From Acanthosepion esculentum (lineage: Eukaryota > Mollusca > Cephalopoda > Sepiida > Sepiidae), in assembly GCA_964036315.1 (NCBI GenBank), contig OZ038498.1, positions 8,408,136 to 8,472,135 on the forward strand: 64,000 nt of DNA, in the 5' to 3' direction. Below the pieces are notes generated by a model. It worked only from the letters and a program-made list of their open reading frames with translations. It was not told the origin of the DNA and did not search any database. The translations under genes and the position numbers were made by a program. Below are positions 32,418 through 44,697 of this stretch, piece by piece; position 1 is the first letter of the stretch; every line of letters begins with the position of its first letter.

Positions 32418-32540
32418 TCTGTTTTTATTTACCCCGTTCTGAAACATTTATTTACCCCGTTCTGAAACTTTTATTTACCCCGTTCTGAAACTTTTATTTA
32501 CTCCGTTCTGAAACTTTTATTTACCCCGTTCTGAAAATTT
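32418..32540. repeat. Short tandem repeat, 23-24 bp, about 5 units
   Basis: Unit contains TTTATTTACCCCGTTCTGAA. It sits next to a DR-A fragment. Confidence 0.85.
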
Positions 32541-32680
32541 GCTATTTGCCGATAGCTTGGACAGTAACAGGTGCTACCACCTGGAACTACAGCAATTAAG
32601 AGATGGTTTCACGCTCCTCAAAACCTAATCAGAGGCCTTGCTTCCAGAAGTAGTTTGTCGTCATACCCAGGACGGGAGAC
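32539..32680 (+). repeat. DR-A 3' fragment
   Basis: It matches the end of DR-A: AACAGGTGCTACCACC, CGCTCCTCAAAACC, CGTCATACCCAGGACG. Confidence 0.7.
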
Positions 32681-32867
32681 TTTTTGGTTTTCTTTCTCAA
32701 TCTTTCCCTCTTATCATGAACCCAGCGTTTTATTAATGGATTTGTTAATATATTTAATAAGAAAATGTTTGCATATAGCTTTGGGCTATGAATTTGATAC
32801 CAAACGAAGACTGAACAAAACGTGAAAACTAGGAAAAAATTCAAAGAGGAAAAGTCTCTTGTAAAAT

Positions 32868-33085
32868 TACTGCGACAGTAAAAATAGAGTTTTGAAGAAT
32901 CTTATCTGAGAGTAGCCAAAACGCCATGAGATTAAAAATGGTCTATAAAAAAAACGGACATTTCAAAAATCTTTTACCAGAATCTGAGAGAAATATTGAT
33001 ATGAAGACAATAAAAAATATACATTTTTTTTTATTATAATGGGAGTTCCGAATATTGAAAATGTTCAAAAACTATTGAAATAAAT
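32868..33085 (+). repeat. DR-B dispersed repeat, copy 1
   Basis: It matches 42640-42850 over its length (AGAGTTTTGAAGAA, GAGTAGCCAAAA, TTTCAAAAATCTTTT, ATAATGGGAGTT, CGAATATTGAAAATGTTC). It may be a relic of a coding element (a possible reading includes TIMGVANIENVR), but I cannot name it. Confidence 0.6.
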
Positions 33086-33209
33086 AAGACCAGGAACTCT
33101 TCCGGGATCTGAGTAAATTTTTAAACACCCGGAACTCTGTAAAGTCCACTGCCATCAAGATTGAATGGATGGCAAATTCTAAAAAAAAATTGTAAAAATC
33201 TAGAAAACA

Positions 33210-33765
33210 ACATGGTTGGCGGTACTGGATACTGATCGGTACTGGCGGTACTGGATACTGGGTATGACGATAAACTACATCCGCATCTTCGGTAAGACGA
33301 TAGGCTACGTCCAACAGCATTCGCAAACCCAGATCTCGTCCTGGGTATGACGATAAACTAAATCCGCGTCCTGGGTATGACAATGGACTGCGTCCGGCAG
33401 CAAGGCCTCTGATAATACTTTTTTGAAAAAATAATGTTGCCAGCTGTACGTTTTTGGAAAAATAATATTACCACCTATACATTTTTGAAGAATTATTATC
33501 ATCAGCTATACGTTTTGGAAAAATAATATTGCCAGCTGTACGTTTTGGAAAAATAGTATTACCAGCTGTACGTTTTTGAAAAAAATAATATCACCAGCTA
33601 TACGTTCTTTGAAAAATAATATTACCAGCTATACATTTTTAAGGAAAAAAATATTAACAGAAATAGATTTTTGACAAAACAAAATTATTACCAAAAAAGA
33701 AGTTGTCGGCATTAAATGACCCATTGAGGTTGATGTGCCGTAAAATAAAACAAACCAAACCAAAC
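33210..33765 (-). repeat. DR-A copy, minus strand
   Basis: The reverse complement gives the DR-A order. The tandem block is at about 33420-33680 with diverged units, and CGTCATACCCAGGACG-type units repeat at 33250-33400. Confidence 0.75.
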
Positions 33766-33847
33766 TGGATACTGAATACGGCACTTGAATTTCTAATGTC
33801 GTTGTCAGTTAATCTTGAAAAATAACCCGAGGCTATCAAGTGCAAGT

Positions 33848-33876
33848 AATAATAATAATAATAAGAAGAAGAAGAT
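33848..33876. repeat. (AAT)n(AAG)n tract
   Basis: Short trinucleotide runs. Confidence 0.8.
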
Positions 33877-34309
33877 AAGAGGGGCGAAAAATGTAGAGAC
33901 TTGCTGTCACTTGTAAACTATTTGTTATTAATGGAGTGGAAAGTCAGCAAGTGAAATTTCAAACAATAGCTAATGATTTAATTTATATATTTTTTCATTA
34001 GTTTGGAAGTAAATTTATTCGTGTGTGTGTGCATAAAAATACAATTTTGTATTTGTATGTGTTAAGTAAAATTTTACTAGCTTATATAGCGCCACCCCCA
34101 CCCCCCACCCGCGGTTTTAGGGAAAAAAACACTGTATATAAAACATATATATTTTTTTTATTTTTAAATTCAATTTTCTGATTATCATTCACGATTTTTT
34201 TTAACATTTTGAATCGGAATGGTGAGATAAGTATTTTTTGTGTCTCACTAAATTGTATTAAACTGTTATGTAATATTTGAGCTTCTATATGTCAGTGAAT
34301 GTTGCACAA

Positions 34310-34710
34310 TGTTCTCACAGATGAACAAGATACTTGAGGCCACAGAAATATGGTTCTACAGAAGAATGCTGAGACTTACCATGACTTGAACACGTGTGCA
34401 ACATAGAAGTTCTAGAGAAATAGGAAGCAGAAAGGACACTTGTTCTTTGCATCAGAAAGAGAAAGTTGAAATGCCCATGGCACACAATGAAGAAAGAGGG
34501 TGTAGAAAACGGGACACTCACGGGACATATTGAAGGCTAGAGGGACTGAGAAAAATAGCCCATAGCCTGCCTGACGAGATTCTGTAAATGGTTAACAGAA
34601 CAGGCATTAAGAGATATAACAAAAAAGAAAAACTTTACTAAGAGCTGCAAAGGAAAAGAAATTGTGGAGAGCCATGGTTTCCCAGGACCTGAAGGGACAC
34701 GAAACATAGA
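34310..34710 (+). pseudogene. LINE-D C-terminal fragment
   Basis: It reads LEATEMWFYRRMLRLT, then IRKRKLKCPWHTMKKEGVEN, LTGHIEG, CLTRFCKWLTEQALRDITKK and a broken end. This is the region after the RT in a common animal LINE lineage (consensus RRMLRI..W..HVxNxEVL, LxFxGHIMRKEGLENLTLTG). Frameshifts are present. Confidence 0.75.
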
Positions 34711-34794
34711 TTTAATTTTAATTATAAAAATGTTATCATGTATTTTGAGATCAAAAGGTTATTGTAAAGTTATTAACTGATGAAAAAAATTGCA

Positions 34795-35375
34795 TTTATT
34801 TATTTATTTAAGCTTTTCACCCCAAGCAAGGCTGGAAGCCACTAGCACGCAAGGGGTTACAGAAGGTTTGGAGGAAGAGCAGATAGGAGTGGTAGAGGAA
34901 AGGATGTGGAGAAGGATAGTGGATCGATCAAGGCAAGGGGGTTACAGAAGATTTGGAGCGAGAGCAGATAGGAATAAAAGGGAAAAGATGTGGAGAAGGG
35001 AAGTGGATTGATTATAGGCAACTGGAGATGTCGATTGACGTTACACTTAAATAGTTGGAGATTATATTTGTCAGGGAAACAGGAATAAGGAAGGGAGATC
35101 CACGGGCAAGAGGTGCGAGACATGAAGATATTGGAGTAGAAGAGACGTCTACATCTAGCAGTTTCAACAGTGAAGGCGTGAGAACGGGATGCCAGCCTCG
35201 TAGGACGCTTAAATTCATGAGGCCTGGGAACCAGCGAAAGCAGCTCATCGGAGCAATTACCGTGAAAGTATTTGTAAAAAAGACAGAGCGAGGCAACGGT
35301 GTGTCTGTGAGAGAGCGACTGCAGACGAGATGCCAGATCAGGGCCAATTACATTGCATATCCGTCTCTGGAGATA
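34795..35375 (-). pseudogene. LINE-A 3' fragment with (AAAT)n tail
   Basis: Minus-strand frame from 35411 to 34857, 184 residues: RRICNVIGPDLASRLQSLSH, FYKYFHGNCSDELLSLVPR, HEFKRPTRLASRSHAFTVET, RLFYSNIFMSRTSCPWISLP and YNLQLFKCNVNRHLQ. This is the longest intact piece of the LINE-A C-terminus. The 3' end at 34795-34860 has the (AAAT)n-type tail. Confidence 0.85.
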
Positions 35376-35870
35376 CGCATTTATATTGTACCCAAAAAAA
35401 CAGATTTTCAATATGTTAGATTTTATATAAGGATAGATATTAAAAGCTAAAACTTAGGCGATATATAAATGTAAGTTCTTTCCGGGATGTTTTACCAGCA
35501 GGTGGTAATTACCAATTGTATTGTGAAAACATTGCTTTTGCATAATAAAACATTTATATCATAAAATACGAATCAATAACACCCATCAAATATGGGAAAT
35601 GACATGAATTTAAGGCATTTCAAGGCGAGTAGAACGCGCTCACGAAAGAACTAAAGCCAGAATAGTCAATAAATTAATGAATAAAATCTCAGATGACTTG
35701 TCTTTTGACCGGCTTCAAAGTTTCGTGTCGCAATAAAACTACAGAAAATTCCTCTACACACTTAGCCTTCAAAAAGGAACAATTGTAGGTAGGTAGAAAA
35801 ACTTAATAAAAAGTTACAAAATATTCCTAGTCAGTTATACTCAAGGAAACAAGTATAAAATGATCGCTCT
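35376..35870. other. Unassigned AT-rich spacer
   Basis: Nothing recognised. Confidence 0.35.

Positions 35871-35873
<3 letters not shown>

Positions 35874-35952
<79 letters not shown>
35874..35952. repeat. (TA)n microsatellite
   Basis: A long perfect TA run, 3' border of the minus-strand family F motif. Confidence 0.95.
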
Positions 35953-35954
<2 letters not shown>

Positions 35955-36051
35955 AACGATAAAAATTATTAAAAAAATTAATTAAAATCTTCAGACATAC
36001 TGGGTTGTAGATTAATATTCTTATGTTTTTATTATTATTATTTCATTTAGA

Positions 36052-36094
36052 TTCCTCGACTAGTTTCAGCCAACATGTCCATCATCGGGAGAAA
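36052..36094 (-). ncRNA. Hammerhead-like motif, family F
   Basis: Minus strand: helix I UUUCUC (36094-36089) with GAGGAA (36057-36052), 6 bp with one wobble. Core CCGAUGA (36088-36082; U4 is C). GAA (36067-36065). Palindrome ACUAGU (36064-36059). C17 is at 36058 in a GUC triplet. Helix II does not pair well in this copy, so it is probably decayed. Confidence 0.5.
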
Positions 36095-36117
36095 AAAATG
36101 TTTCTGCTTGCTGTAGC

Positions 36118-36118
36118 A

Positions 36119-36177
<59 letters not shown>
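36118..36177. repeat. (TA)n microsatellite
   Basis: A perfect TA run. Confidence 0.95.
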
Positions 36178-36181
<4 letters not shown>

Positions 36182-36739
36182 CAACTCTACCTACATCAAC
36201 GGACGTCGGATGCAATTATGCAAATAGCCGATCATTTCCATTCAATTTTCACTATTCTGAGAAATGGCGAATTAAACAAAAACGTGTATAATCTAGAGTT
36301 TATAAAAAGAAATTAGCCGTATACGATATTTAATTGATTCTCAAGTAGTAGAATATTTTTCCAGGTGATAATGAAAGAAAGGCACAATGCGTTTATGGAT
36401 GTTCATTGTTTTCTATCATACTTAGTAGACATGTATACCGAAAAAGTAATTAGTATTTCGTATCAACACTTAGTAAAACTAAATCGTGGTCGTATTGAAC
36501 AATGTCCAAATTCGGAAAATCGAGGTTTGTTTGATATTACTAGTAATTAAAATAATTTTAAAATTTCTATAGAATTATGAAATTTATGATCATAGATGAG
36601 GCAATGTTCAATGATTTTACAGTGGATATGTAAGGAAAAGCACTTCTTGAAAAGAAAGATTTGCTTTATCTTTTAATAATTGTTTGAATACGTCACGAAG
36701 GAAGTTAGCAGATGTGGATAAATCCCATTCTATAAAATA

Positions 36740-37240
36740 GGCTTGACCCACGGGTCAAGAAACTAGAGGAACAAAAAGTTGGAAAATGACAAGAACCACA
36801 ACAAAAGGCACTTGAACTTAGAATCAGAAAAAAGTTTAAATTTCTGGGACATATAATGAGGAAGGAAGGTTTTGAGAATTTGACACTCACAAGATATATT
36901 GAAAACAAGAGGATCCAAAAGTAACATCGAGTACCAATCGCCCACGTCCTGAAGGGGCATTAAGAAGTTTTACGGAAAATATGAAAAAAAAAGGACACTT
37001 ATTTCTGGAACTTATAATGACTATAGAATTTTTGCAGAACTTGTCACACGTCAAACATATTGAAGTTCAAATGGCAGTAGAAAACATCCGCGCTCATAAC
37101 TAACGAACTTATAATAGAACAGTAACTGGGAGAGACACTAAGTCGAACAAACTTTACTTATATTTACAAACTACAGGAAGCTATGAAGAGCCATGATCGC
37201 CCACGTCCTGAAGGGACAGGGAACATTAAAGTAGAAAATG
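36740..37240 (+). pseudogene. LINE-D C-terminal fragment, internally duplicated
   Basis: RxFKFLGHIMRKEGFENLTL is followed by TRYIENKRIQK. The same segment recurs, weaker, at about 36985-37100 and ends in HDRPRPEGTGN. It is a diverged copy of the protein segment at 34310. Confidence 0.6.
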
Positions 37241-37384
37241 AAAACTCCATAAAATTTTAATAAGAAAATGAATTAAGTTTTAAAAGATTAGTAATAAATA
37301 TATAACATTTAATATTAAAATTATATAATAAATAATAATTGGAGGGACTAAATTTTAATAAATAAATAAATAATTATTACACTA

Positions 37385-37505
37385 TTTACATTATTCGGAC
37401 TATTGTCCTCATCTTTGTCGCCATATTTATTAAAACGTTTTGGCCGTTGTACGCTCCGGCCTTCTTCAGGTGGTTGGAATGTCGAACTGAATCCTTTATT
37501 TCGCT
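37385..37505 (-). repeat. SINE-1 fragment, minus strand
   Basis: The reverse complement matches SINE-1 from CCCCAGTGAGCGAAATAAAG to AATAATGTAAATAGTG, including CTGAAGAAGGCCGG. Confidence 0.75.
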
Positions 37506-37800
37506 CACTGGGGCATTGATTAGATCCGGTGACAGGACCCAAAGAGTTTGAGTTCAATACCAGGTTATGGCCGTGGAGAACTTGGAGTGGGGGAATTAAC
37601 AGGAGATAACTGATAAATGACATCCATTAAACACGGCACGTGAGACTATAACAGTCTACCCCAGTGAGCGAAATAAAGGGTTCAGTTCGACATTCCAACC
37701 ACCTGAAGAAGCCTGGAGCGTACAACGACCGAAACGTTGTAATAAATATGGCTACAAAGACGAGGACAATTGTCCGAATAATATAAATAATGTACATCAT
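37506..37800 (+). mobile_element. SINE-1 copy leading into a tandem array
   Basis: The head (GAGTTCAATACCAGG as box B), body and CTGAAGAAGCCTGG...CGAAACGTTG are present. It continues directly into 107-bp units. Confidence 0.8.
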
Positions 37801-38240
37801 ACCTCATCTCAGAAATATAGACAGATACTGAAGGGTCGAAACGTTGTAATAAATATGGCAACGAAGATGAGGACAATAGTCGGAATAATGTAAATAGTGT
37901 ACATAATACCTCATCTAAGAAATATAGACAGACACTGAAATGCCGAAACGTTGTAATAAATATGGTGACAAAGATGAGGACAATAGTGCGAATAATGTAA
38001 ATAGTATACATAATACCTCATCTCAGAAATATTGACAGATACTGAAAGACCGAAACGTTGTAATAAATATGGTGACAAAGATGAGGACAATAGTCTGAAT
38101 AATGTAAATAGTTTACATAATACCTCATCTCAGAAATATAAACAGATACTGAAAGACCGAAACGTTGTAATAAATATGGTGACAAAGACGAGGACAATAG
38201 TCCGAATAATGTAAATAGTGTACATAATACCTCATCTCAG
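37727..38240. repeat. 107-bp tandem array of the SINE-1 3' part, about 5 units
   Basis: CGAAACGTTG recurs at 37837, 37944, 38051 and 38158, exactly 107 bp apart. Each unit holds CGAAACGTTGTAATAAATAT, ATAATGTAAATAGTG, ACCTCATCTCAGAAATAT and CAGATACTGAAAGACCG. At each junction the hammerhead-like core is reduced to ACTGAAAGACCGAAACG, that is, with helix II deleted. Confidence 0.9.
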
Positions 38241-38244
38241 AAAC

Positions 38245-39325
38245 AGAGACAAATAATTAATAATAGAATAGAGTATAATAAAATATCTTTGAATTTTTAA
38301 TATATTGACTTGGAAACACAATCCTGAAAAACCTTTATTAAATATATACAAAAATTTGTGCAGAAACTGTTTTCAAGCCAACAGTTAACGACGCCTGTTA
38401 CCAAATAGAGGTGACCTTTTTTGTAATTATATTTCGGATGAAAATTTAATTAAAAGCAACCTACCAGGTTGAATCCAATAATTGATCAAATCTTCTATTC
38501 ATAAATTATAACAATGCACTGAAAGTGACTCTGCGTACAGTAATGTCGAACAAGTTTGACAAGCAACTATTATCGTGCAGTGGATTTGAGCCTCACATAC
38601 GCCTATGCGCCAGCGAAAAGAAATAGTTCCCTCGATTTGTTGCATTAGCTATGGATTTAATGTAACAAATATTTATGTCTGTCAAGTGATTATACGTCAG
38701 CTGCGTATTTTTGCCAGATTAATTCTTCAACAGCGATAAGAATTGCACGAACGTGCAATACAAAGTGGTAAAAAATGGGAAAAATCGTTTTTTACATAGC
38801 AGTTTTATGTTTATTTTCGTTCTAATTATTTACAAAGCTATAAATATGATATCTTAACTCTTTTAATTTTTAAAACAAAGAAGGGAAATTTAAAGCATTC
38901 CATGAATAATGGACCTCTGCATTATTAACATGTATTTTTCATCACTTTATCGACATTTTTACTTGAAAGAAGCATCCAGGCAGATACGTTGTCTTAGAGT
39001 CAAACCTTGAAGGAATGCTGTCTGTACAGTTTAAATCTTCAATTGATTATATCCGCTCATCTCCAATGAGACATCAATTGATGATGCCCGCTTTTTAATG
39101 GTTAAACTACGCTCAGCTAGAGGAGGGTGGACCGCCCCGGGTGATATTTTTAAGAGGGTGGAACTTTGGGGTCTTCTGTATTTGGAGTAAACTATGGCGT
39201 ATGTATATCTGTCGAAAAATGTTAATCTTGGTCAAACAGTAAACATTATGAAGTGATGTATTCGGGCTGTTGTATCATTGTTAACAATTCGAAAGCGGTG
39301 TACTGACCTAGGGTGCATTCATTGA
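38245..39325. other. Unassigned AT-rich spacer
   Basis: No recognisable feature. Confidence 0.35.
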
Positions 39326-39359
39326 ATGCCACAGCACCGCTTTGTGTGGGAGGCATATC

Positions 39360-40095
<736 letters not shown>

Positions 40096-40099
40096 TCTA

Positions 40100-40482
40100 T
40101 TTAATTCCAAAGAAAGTTAATGACACTCTCTCTCATGACTTCTTTCTCTCTTTTTCTCTTTATGCCTTTTTCTCCTCTCCCCCTTCCATATCAATATATA
40201 ACTTCCGTTAAGTTAACCGATTTAATGTGTCAATGTCTGGATTTCCTCAAACAATTTAAATTTGAAAGAATAGAAATGTTACATCTTACTTAATCATGTC
40301 TCTCCCCCTCACTCCCTCACTTCGTTAATTTACATATACTTGGTACTGCCGGTCAAAAATGTGTAAATTTCTTTTCATTTTTCGTTTCAACCCTTCGAAG
40401 TAAAATCTGATGATCCGCGGTCCTTTAAAGGGGCTGTGGTGAAATAATTTATTACATGGAACCTTAAAGTGGTCTGTTTTTA

Positions 40483-40484
<2 letters not shown>
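40100..40484. other. Unassigned spacer, CT-rich at the start
   Basis: Nothing recognised apart from a short CTCT-rich stretch at 40125-40190. Confidence 0.35.

Positions 40485-40525
<41 letters not shown>
40485..40525. repeat. (TA)n microsatellite
   Basis: A perfect TA run. Confidence 0.95.
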
Positions 40526-40527
<2 letters not shown>

Positions 40528-40667
40528 TTAGTCAGATTTGATTTTGGAAAATAAGATGGAGCGGAAAAATTTTCGCACCCATCAAATAAAAATATATCTT
40601 GCCACTGAAAATGGTAGAGTTATATGATTTCCTTAAGCTTCTCACCTCATTTGCTGTTTCAGGGTTC

Positions 40668-40725
<58 letters not shown>
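40668..40725. repeat. (TA)n, border of family G
   Basis: A perfect TA run. Confidence 0.95.
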
Positions 40726-40728
<3 letters not shown>

Positions 40729-40885
40729 GTTACATTAGAACATGCACATATCCACTACAAAATTGTACATTTTTGTTTCAACGTCAAAAAGGGAAAACTT
40801 TTTAGACGTCTCATCAGTTGGGGAATCACTGTAAAATGTACAATTTTGCATTGTATATGTGCATATGTTCTAATGTAACACTGCA
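40726..40885. mobile_element. Family G inverted element pair
   Basis: Arms 40730-40775 and 40829-40880 are complementary (GTTACATTAGAACATGCACA and CAAAATTGTACATTTTT against their complements). The spacer holds a hammerhead-like core on the minus strand. Confidence 0.7.
40750..40820 (-). ncRNA. Hammerhead-like motif, family G, canonical core and long helix II
   Basis: Minus strand: CUGAUGA (40817-40811). Helix II: GACGUC with GACGUU, extended by AAAAAG with CUUUUU. GAA (40779-40777). Helix III: ACAAAA with UUUUGU. A17 is in a GUA triplet, then GUGG. Helix I is weak (three pairs). The core is canonical. Confidence 0.6.
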
Positions 40886-40984
40886 TCAGATAAATAAATA
40901 TTCACGGCTCTACTTTGTGTATTAAACAGTATTTTTAAATTAATGTTTTGACCGCTGTAATCCTACTGTTCGTTCTCCTGCACT

Positions 40985-40987
40985 TTG

Positions 40988-41044
<57 letters not shown>

Positions 41045-41045
41045 T

Positions 41046-41083
<38 letters not shown>

Positions 41084-41115
41084 TCTTTATATATATATGT
41101 ATATATATATAAAGT
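40985..41115. repeat. (TA)n arrays, interrupted
   Basis: TA runs at 40989-41041, 41048-41080 and 41089-41110, separated by AGATCTT. Confidence 0.95.
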
Positions 41116-41159
41116 TCCGAGCTAATCTCAAAATGCAGACATGAAAACAAATTTTGACT

Positions 41160-41940
41160 ACGTAACTTAAAATAGAAAAATAAATAAATATATAAACAAA
41201 CAAAACAACAATAAAATAAGCAAAATAAATTACTCCAAACAAATTACAAAATCACACCTGTTAGAATATGCGAAATAAAAACAAAACAAAAGAACGGACG
41301 AAAGTTATAACTGTTATATAACGATAAAAAATAAAAAAATTAATAAAAGATAATATACTACGTTACTTAAAAATCGAAAGCCAAAAATATATAGTGTAAC
41401 AAATAAATAACAACAAGTATAATAAATTGATCTAAATACATCCAAATATATAAATAAACTAACAACCGATTACGATAAACTAGCCGTTTAGAAAAAACAA
41501 ATAAAGATAATCAACCCAAATAGATAAATTAAAAACTGTTCCGACCAAAATAATAGTAAGAACAAACCACAATATCCCACCCCAAAATTTAACAAATAGA
41601 TTTAATCAATGACAAATAAACAAATATATAAGATAAAAAATAAAAATGAAAATAAATAAAAACAAGCAAAACAATTTGACCCAAATAAATAAGCAAACAT
41701 CCGACTTCCGGTAAATGACCGCCATAATAGACTACCAACAATAAGGTACATAAACAAATTTTTACTACGTTAACAAAAAAACACCGATCAAAATAAAAAA
41801 TAAATAAATAAATATATAAGATAAAAAATAAAAATAAAATTAAAACAAACAAAAAAACAAGCAAAATAACTTGACATAAATAAATAAACAAATAAGCGAC
41901 TTCCGTTAAAAGTAATAGACTACCCATAATGCACCACTGA
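41160..41940. repeat. A-rich degenerate tandem region
   Basis: Diverged units of roughly 170 bp share CTACGTTACTTAAAA, CAAAATAAATTACTCC-like and GACTTCCGGTAAATGACC-like words, linked by AAATA/AACAA runs. All frames are low complexity. Confidence 0.6.
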
Positions 41941-41983
41941 CCCTTATATATAAATAGCCGAGAAAAATAACAGAACTAGTTGT

Positions 41984-42015
41984 CTGACGATTGCACTAGC
42001 ATGAAACAGACTGTC
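41984..42015 (+). ncRNA. Hammerhead-like motif, family A
   Basis: CTGACGA (41984-41990); TTGC with GCAT (three pairs, loop ACTA); GAA (42003-42005); ACA with TGT closed by GAC; C17 at 42015 in a GUC triplet. The core is canonical. Helix I is absent because the copy is 5'-truncated. Confidence 0.6.
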
Positions 42016-42120
42016 ACCTCTAAGTGCTGACTTCCATGTCCACTTTTATATTTACACACGCTCTATCTCTGATATTGAGCACTTATCCCCTAAATATAGC
42101 ACATTTTAAGACTATATTTC

Positions 42121-42123
<3 letters not shown>
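41984..42123 (+). mobile_element. Family A element end
   Basis: It runs from the hammerhead-like motif to (TA)n at 42124 and matches 27330-27221. Contains GCTCTATCTCTGATATTGAG and CTAAATATAGCACATTTTAA. Confidence 0.7.
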
Positions 42124-42169
<46 letters not shown>

Positions 42170-42171
42170 TG
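42124..42171. repeat. (TA)n microsatellite
   Basis: A TA run with one TG interruption. Confidence 0.95.
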
Positions 42172-42639
42172 CGTATATGTTGACACCATGTTTTCCTTTT
42201 TCATATATATAAGTTTGTTGGCTGTTCGCTTGGCAGTTGATTTTTAGACGGGTTGATTATTCTTCCTGTCTTCCTCATGTTATCCACACAGACATCAATA
42301 CTTGCTTTGCATGATAACATCATTTTGTATTGTCGTTGTTTCTATAGGAACGCTTGTGGCTTTGCTCTGCTTATCACACACACTCATGAGTGCACACATA
42401 TTGACGTCAGCTTTCAAAATAAAGTTTTCTTTAGATGCATAAGTGCCTTTTGGTGATTAATTAGTGATGTTTCGTACTAAATTTCAATAAGGTATAAGCT
42501 CTACCACAGCTTTGCTTTTGATGAAGTTGCATTTTCTTCTCGGGCCAGAAGTATTGGCATGCTGCTTTTCCATTATTGAAACAAGCATTCTACTTTGACA
42601 GGAAATATATTGATCGTCCAGGCACTCCTGAGACATTTG

Positions 42640-42850
42640 CGATAGCAAAAGTAGAGTTTTGAAGAAACTAATCTGGGAGTAGCCAAAAGGCTATGAGTTT
42701 AGAAAGTGTCTATAAAATAATGGATATTTCAAAAATCTTTTGCAAGAATGTTAGAGAAATATGGATTTGAAGGCAATAAAAGAAAATGTACATTTTCTTT
42801 TACTATAATGGGAGTTGCGAATATTGAAAATGTTCGATAGCTCTTAAAAA
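42640..42850 (+). repeat. DR-B dispersed repeat, copy 2
   Basis: It matches 32868-33085. A broken frame (SFARMLEKYGFEGNKRK, then TIMGVANIENVR) is the only coding hint; family unknown. Confidence 0.6.
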
Positions 42851-43204
42851 GAAAGGTTATCAAACTCGACTCAGCTCAAGAGTGAAGCGATTGTTCAAAA
42901 GAGCGTCCCAAAAAATAATGATCGGTTTCTCGTTTCTGAGCACAACTGTTGGCTAGGGTGGTTAGCTACTCCTTATTGCTGACGCCTACTTCATTCAAAA
43001 ATACGCTCTTAAGTAAGCGCCGGATGGGGTCGTCAGTGATGTAATTTGATTTGGTTCATCAGTGAGTTTCGGGTCTTTCAACATCATACTCCCCATCACC
43101 AAGTCGACCCAATCAGGGGAGATCAATCTCTGATTCCCCCTCGCAAACAAAAGCTAACAGCTACTCTGGCTTTTTTAATGAATTAGACGAAAAAAGACCA
43201 CGTT

Positions 43205-43345
43205 TTCCGCACACCTGATTGGATGATTGTAACAACCAATCCGCTGCGCGAACTGTATTTTAAATGGTCCTCGGTGGGGACTGGCTTCTTTTCTTTTCTT
43301 TTCCGGTGGATAGCAGTTTCAATGGATAACCGAGGAGGTAATCTT
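43205..43345 (+). promoter_or_regulatory. Promoter-like arrangement, unproven
   Basis: ATTGG (43218-43222) and CCAAT (43236-43240) lie upstream of TATTTTAAAT (43256-43265). A pyrimidine tract (CTTCTTTTCTTTTCTTTTCC) follows, then ATG at 43322, ATGGATAACCGAGGAG and GT at 43338. It could be a first coding exon of five to six codons with a splice donor. No second exon can be supported, so confidence is low. Confidence 0.2.
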
Positions 43346-44535
43346 AATGTTCCAAAAATTTAACCCTTTTTTCCCCTAAATATGGTATGGTGTCTTACTC
43401 TAAATATTTGCCGCTTTGATTTTATTTGTACTTTTTTTTGGTGGGGGAGACTTAAACTCAACCCTAGTATCACATTTTTATCGTTTTCGTAACATTATTA
43501 CAGGTTAGTTAACTTTCAAATGGATGTGTTCGCAAAATGAAAATAATTGTCCATGAGTATGTCGTATGTTTTGACATAATCAAAAATAAAAAAAAGACAT
43601 GTTTGTATTTGTCCAGGACCCACAGAGACCACATGTAGTTTATACTACAACTATGCTGAGCAGACATTTGCTAGTTTCTGTCAGAGAGTGCATAACCTGT
43701 CATGATCAACAGTTTGTACAAGGCCAGCACGCTCATTCTCTCGATTACGATGACTTGTATTTTCGTGCGAGAACAATCATCGTTCGTCTCCGAACACATT
43801 CGTCAACTTCATTTCACTTGCAAGGCTTGAGTGAGCCCGTAGTATAGTTTTTTTAGGCACTTTTTAAAAGGTGCCACACACTTGCATTGATTGTCTCTCT
43901 TGGCCGAAGTCATCTTCCTGACAAATTGACCCAGATATGATTTGAAACCGAAATCGATGATGGCTAAATTAGAAAACATACATTGCTAGCCACTCAAAAC
44001 AACATTATATTCCTATTGCTATAGATTTAGTTTAACATAATATTAGGGAACATTATTACATCACTTTAGACTACAATTTCTCGATCGGGGTTCCCCGGAA
44101 ACATAAGGTTCCTCAAAAGGTACCCAAGAGTTCCCAGAGAATAGGTGAGACAAGCTAATGCACTTTTGACTTTTTATTTAATTTCATATACATAATATTA
44201 CTAAACACAAAAAATATATTCTTGGTTATTGTAATCTTGTAATATAGACACCATCTTATCTAACCTATTATGTTATTAAAAAATTGTAACAATCATTGGG
44301 AAAATATTTATTGATGTCTGTAGGGCGCCCTTGTGAAACCACCTTCACTAGTCAGTGCCCACTCAGCGAACCAGTTGTTCAAAAATATATACGATGATAT
44401 TCATCACGTGAACTACGATGAAAATAAAATGAGAAAGATATAGTATATAATTTTGTTTTTGTCCAGGGTTTCCTTGAGACATGTAATTTATTTTAAGGGT
44501 TACGCAAGAGTAAAAAGTTTGAGAAACGATGCTTT
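43346..44535. other. Unassigned AT-rich spacer
   Basis: An 82-residue frame at 43599-43847 matches nothing I recognise. Confidence 0.35.
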
Positions 44536-44538
44536 AGT

Positions 44539-44560
44539 CCGATGAAGGTTGAAACATGTC
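44539..44560 (+). ncRNA. Hammerhead-like remnant, family J
   Basis: CCGAUGA (44539-44545), only five bases, GAA (44551-44553), palindrome ACAUGU (44554-44559), C17 (44560). Helix II is lost. (TA)n begins 50 bp downstream. Confidence 0.4.
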
Positions 44561-44606
44561 ATGCGAAAACTTTCCCTACCTTCCCATAGATTTCCCTAAA
44601 ATTGTT

Positions 44607-44610
<4 letters not shown>

Positions 44611-44694
<84 letters not shown>
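44611..44694. repeat. (TA)n(TG)n microsatellite
   Basis: TA run then TG run. Confidence 0.95.

Positions 44695-44697
<3 letters not shown>

Noticed and set aside
40750..40880. Reading family G as a type-III hammerhead using the long outer inverted repeat as helix III
   Set aside because: The register next to the core does not place a UH cleavage site correctly, and no hairpin forms for helix I; the type-I reading fits better.
44539..44560. A working ribozyme in family J
   Set aside because: Only five bases separate the two core halves, so helix II cannot form; kept only as a remnant.
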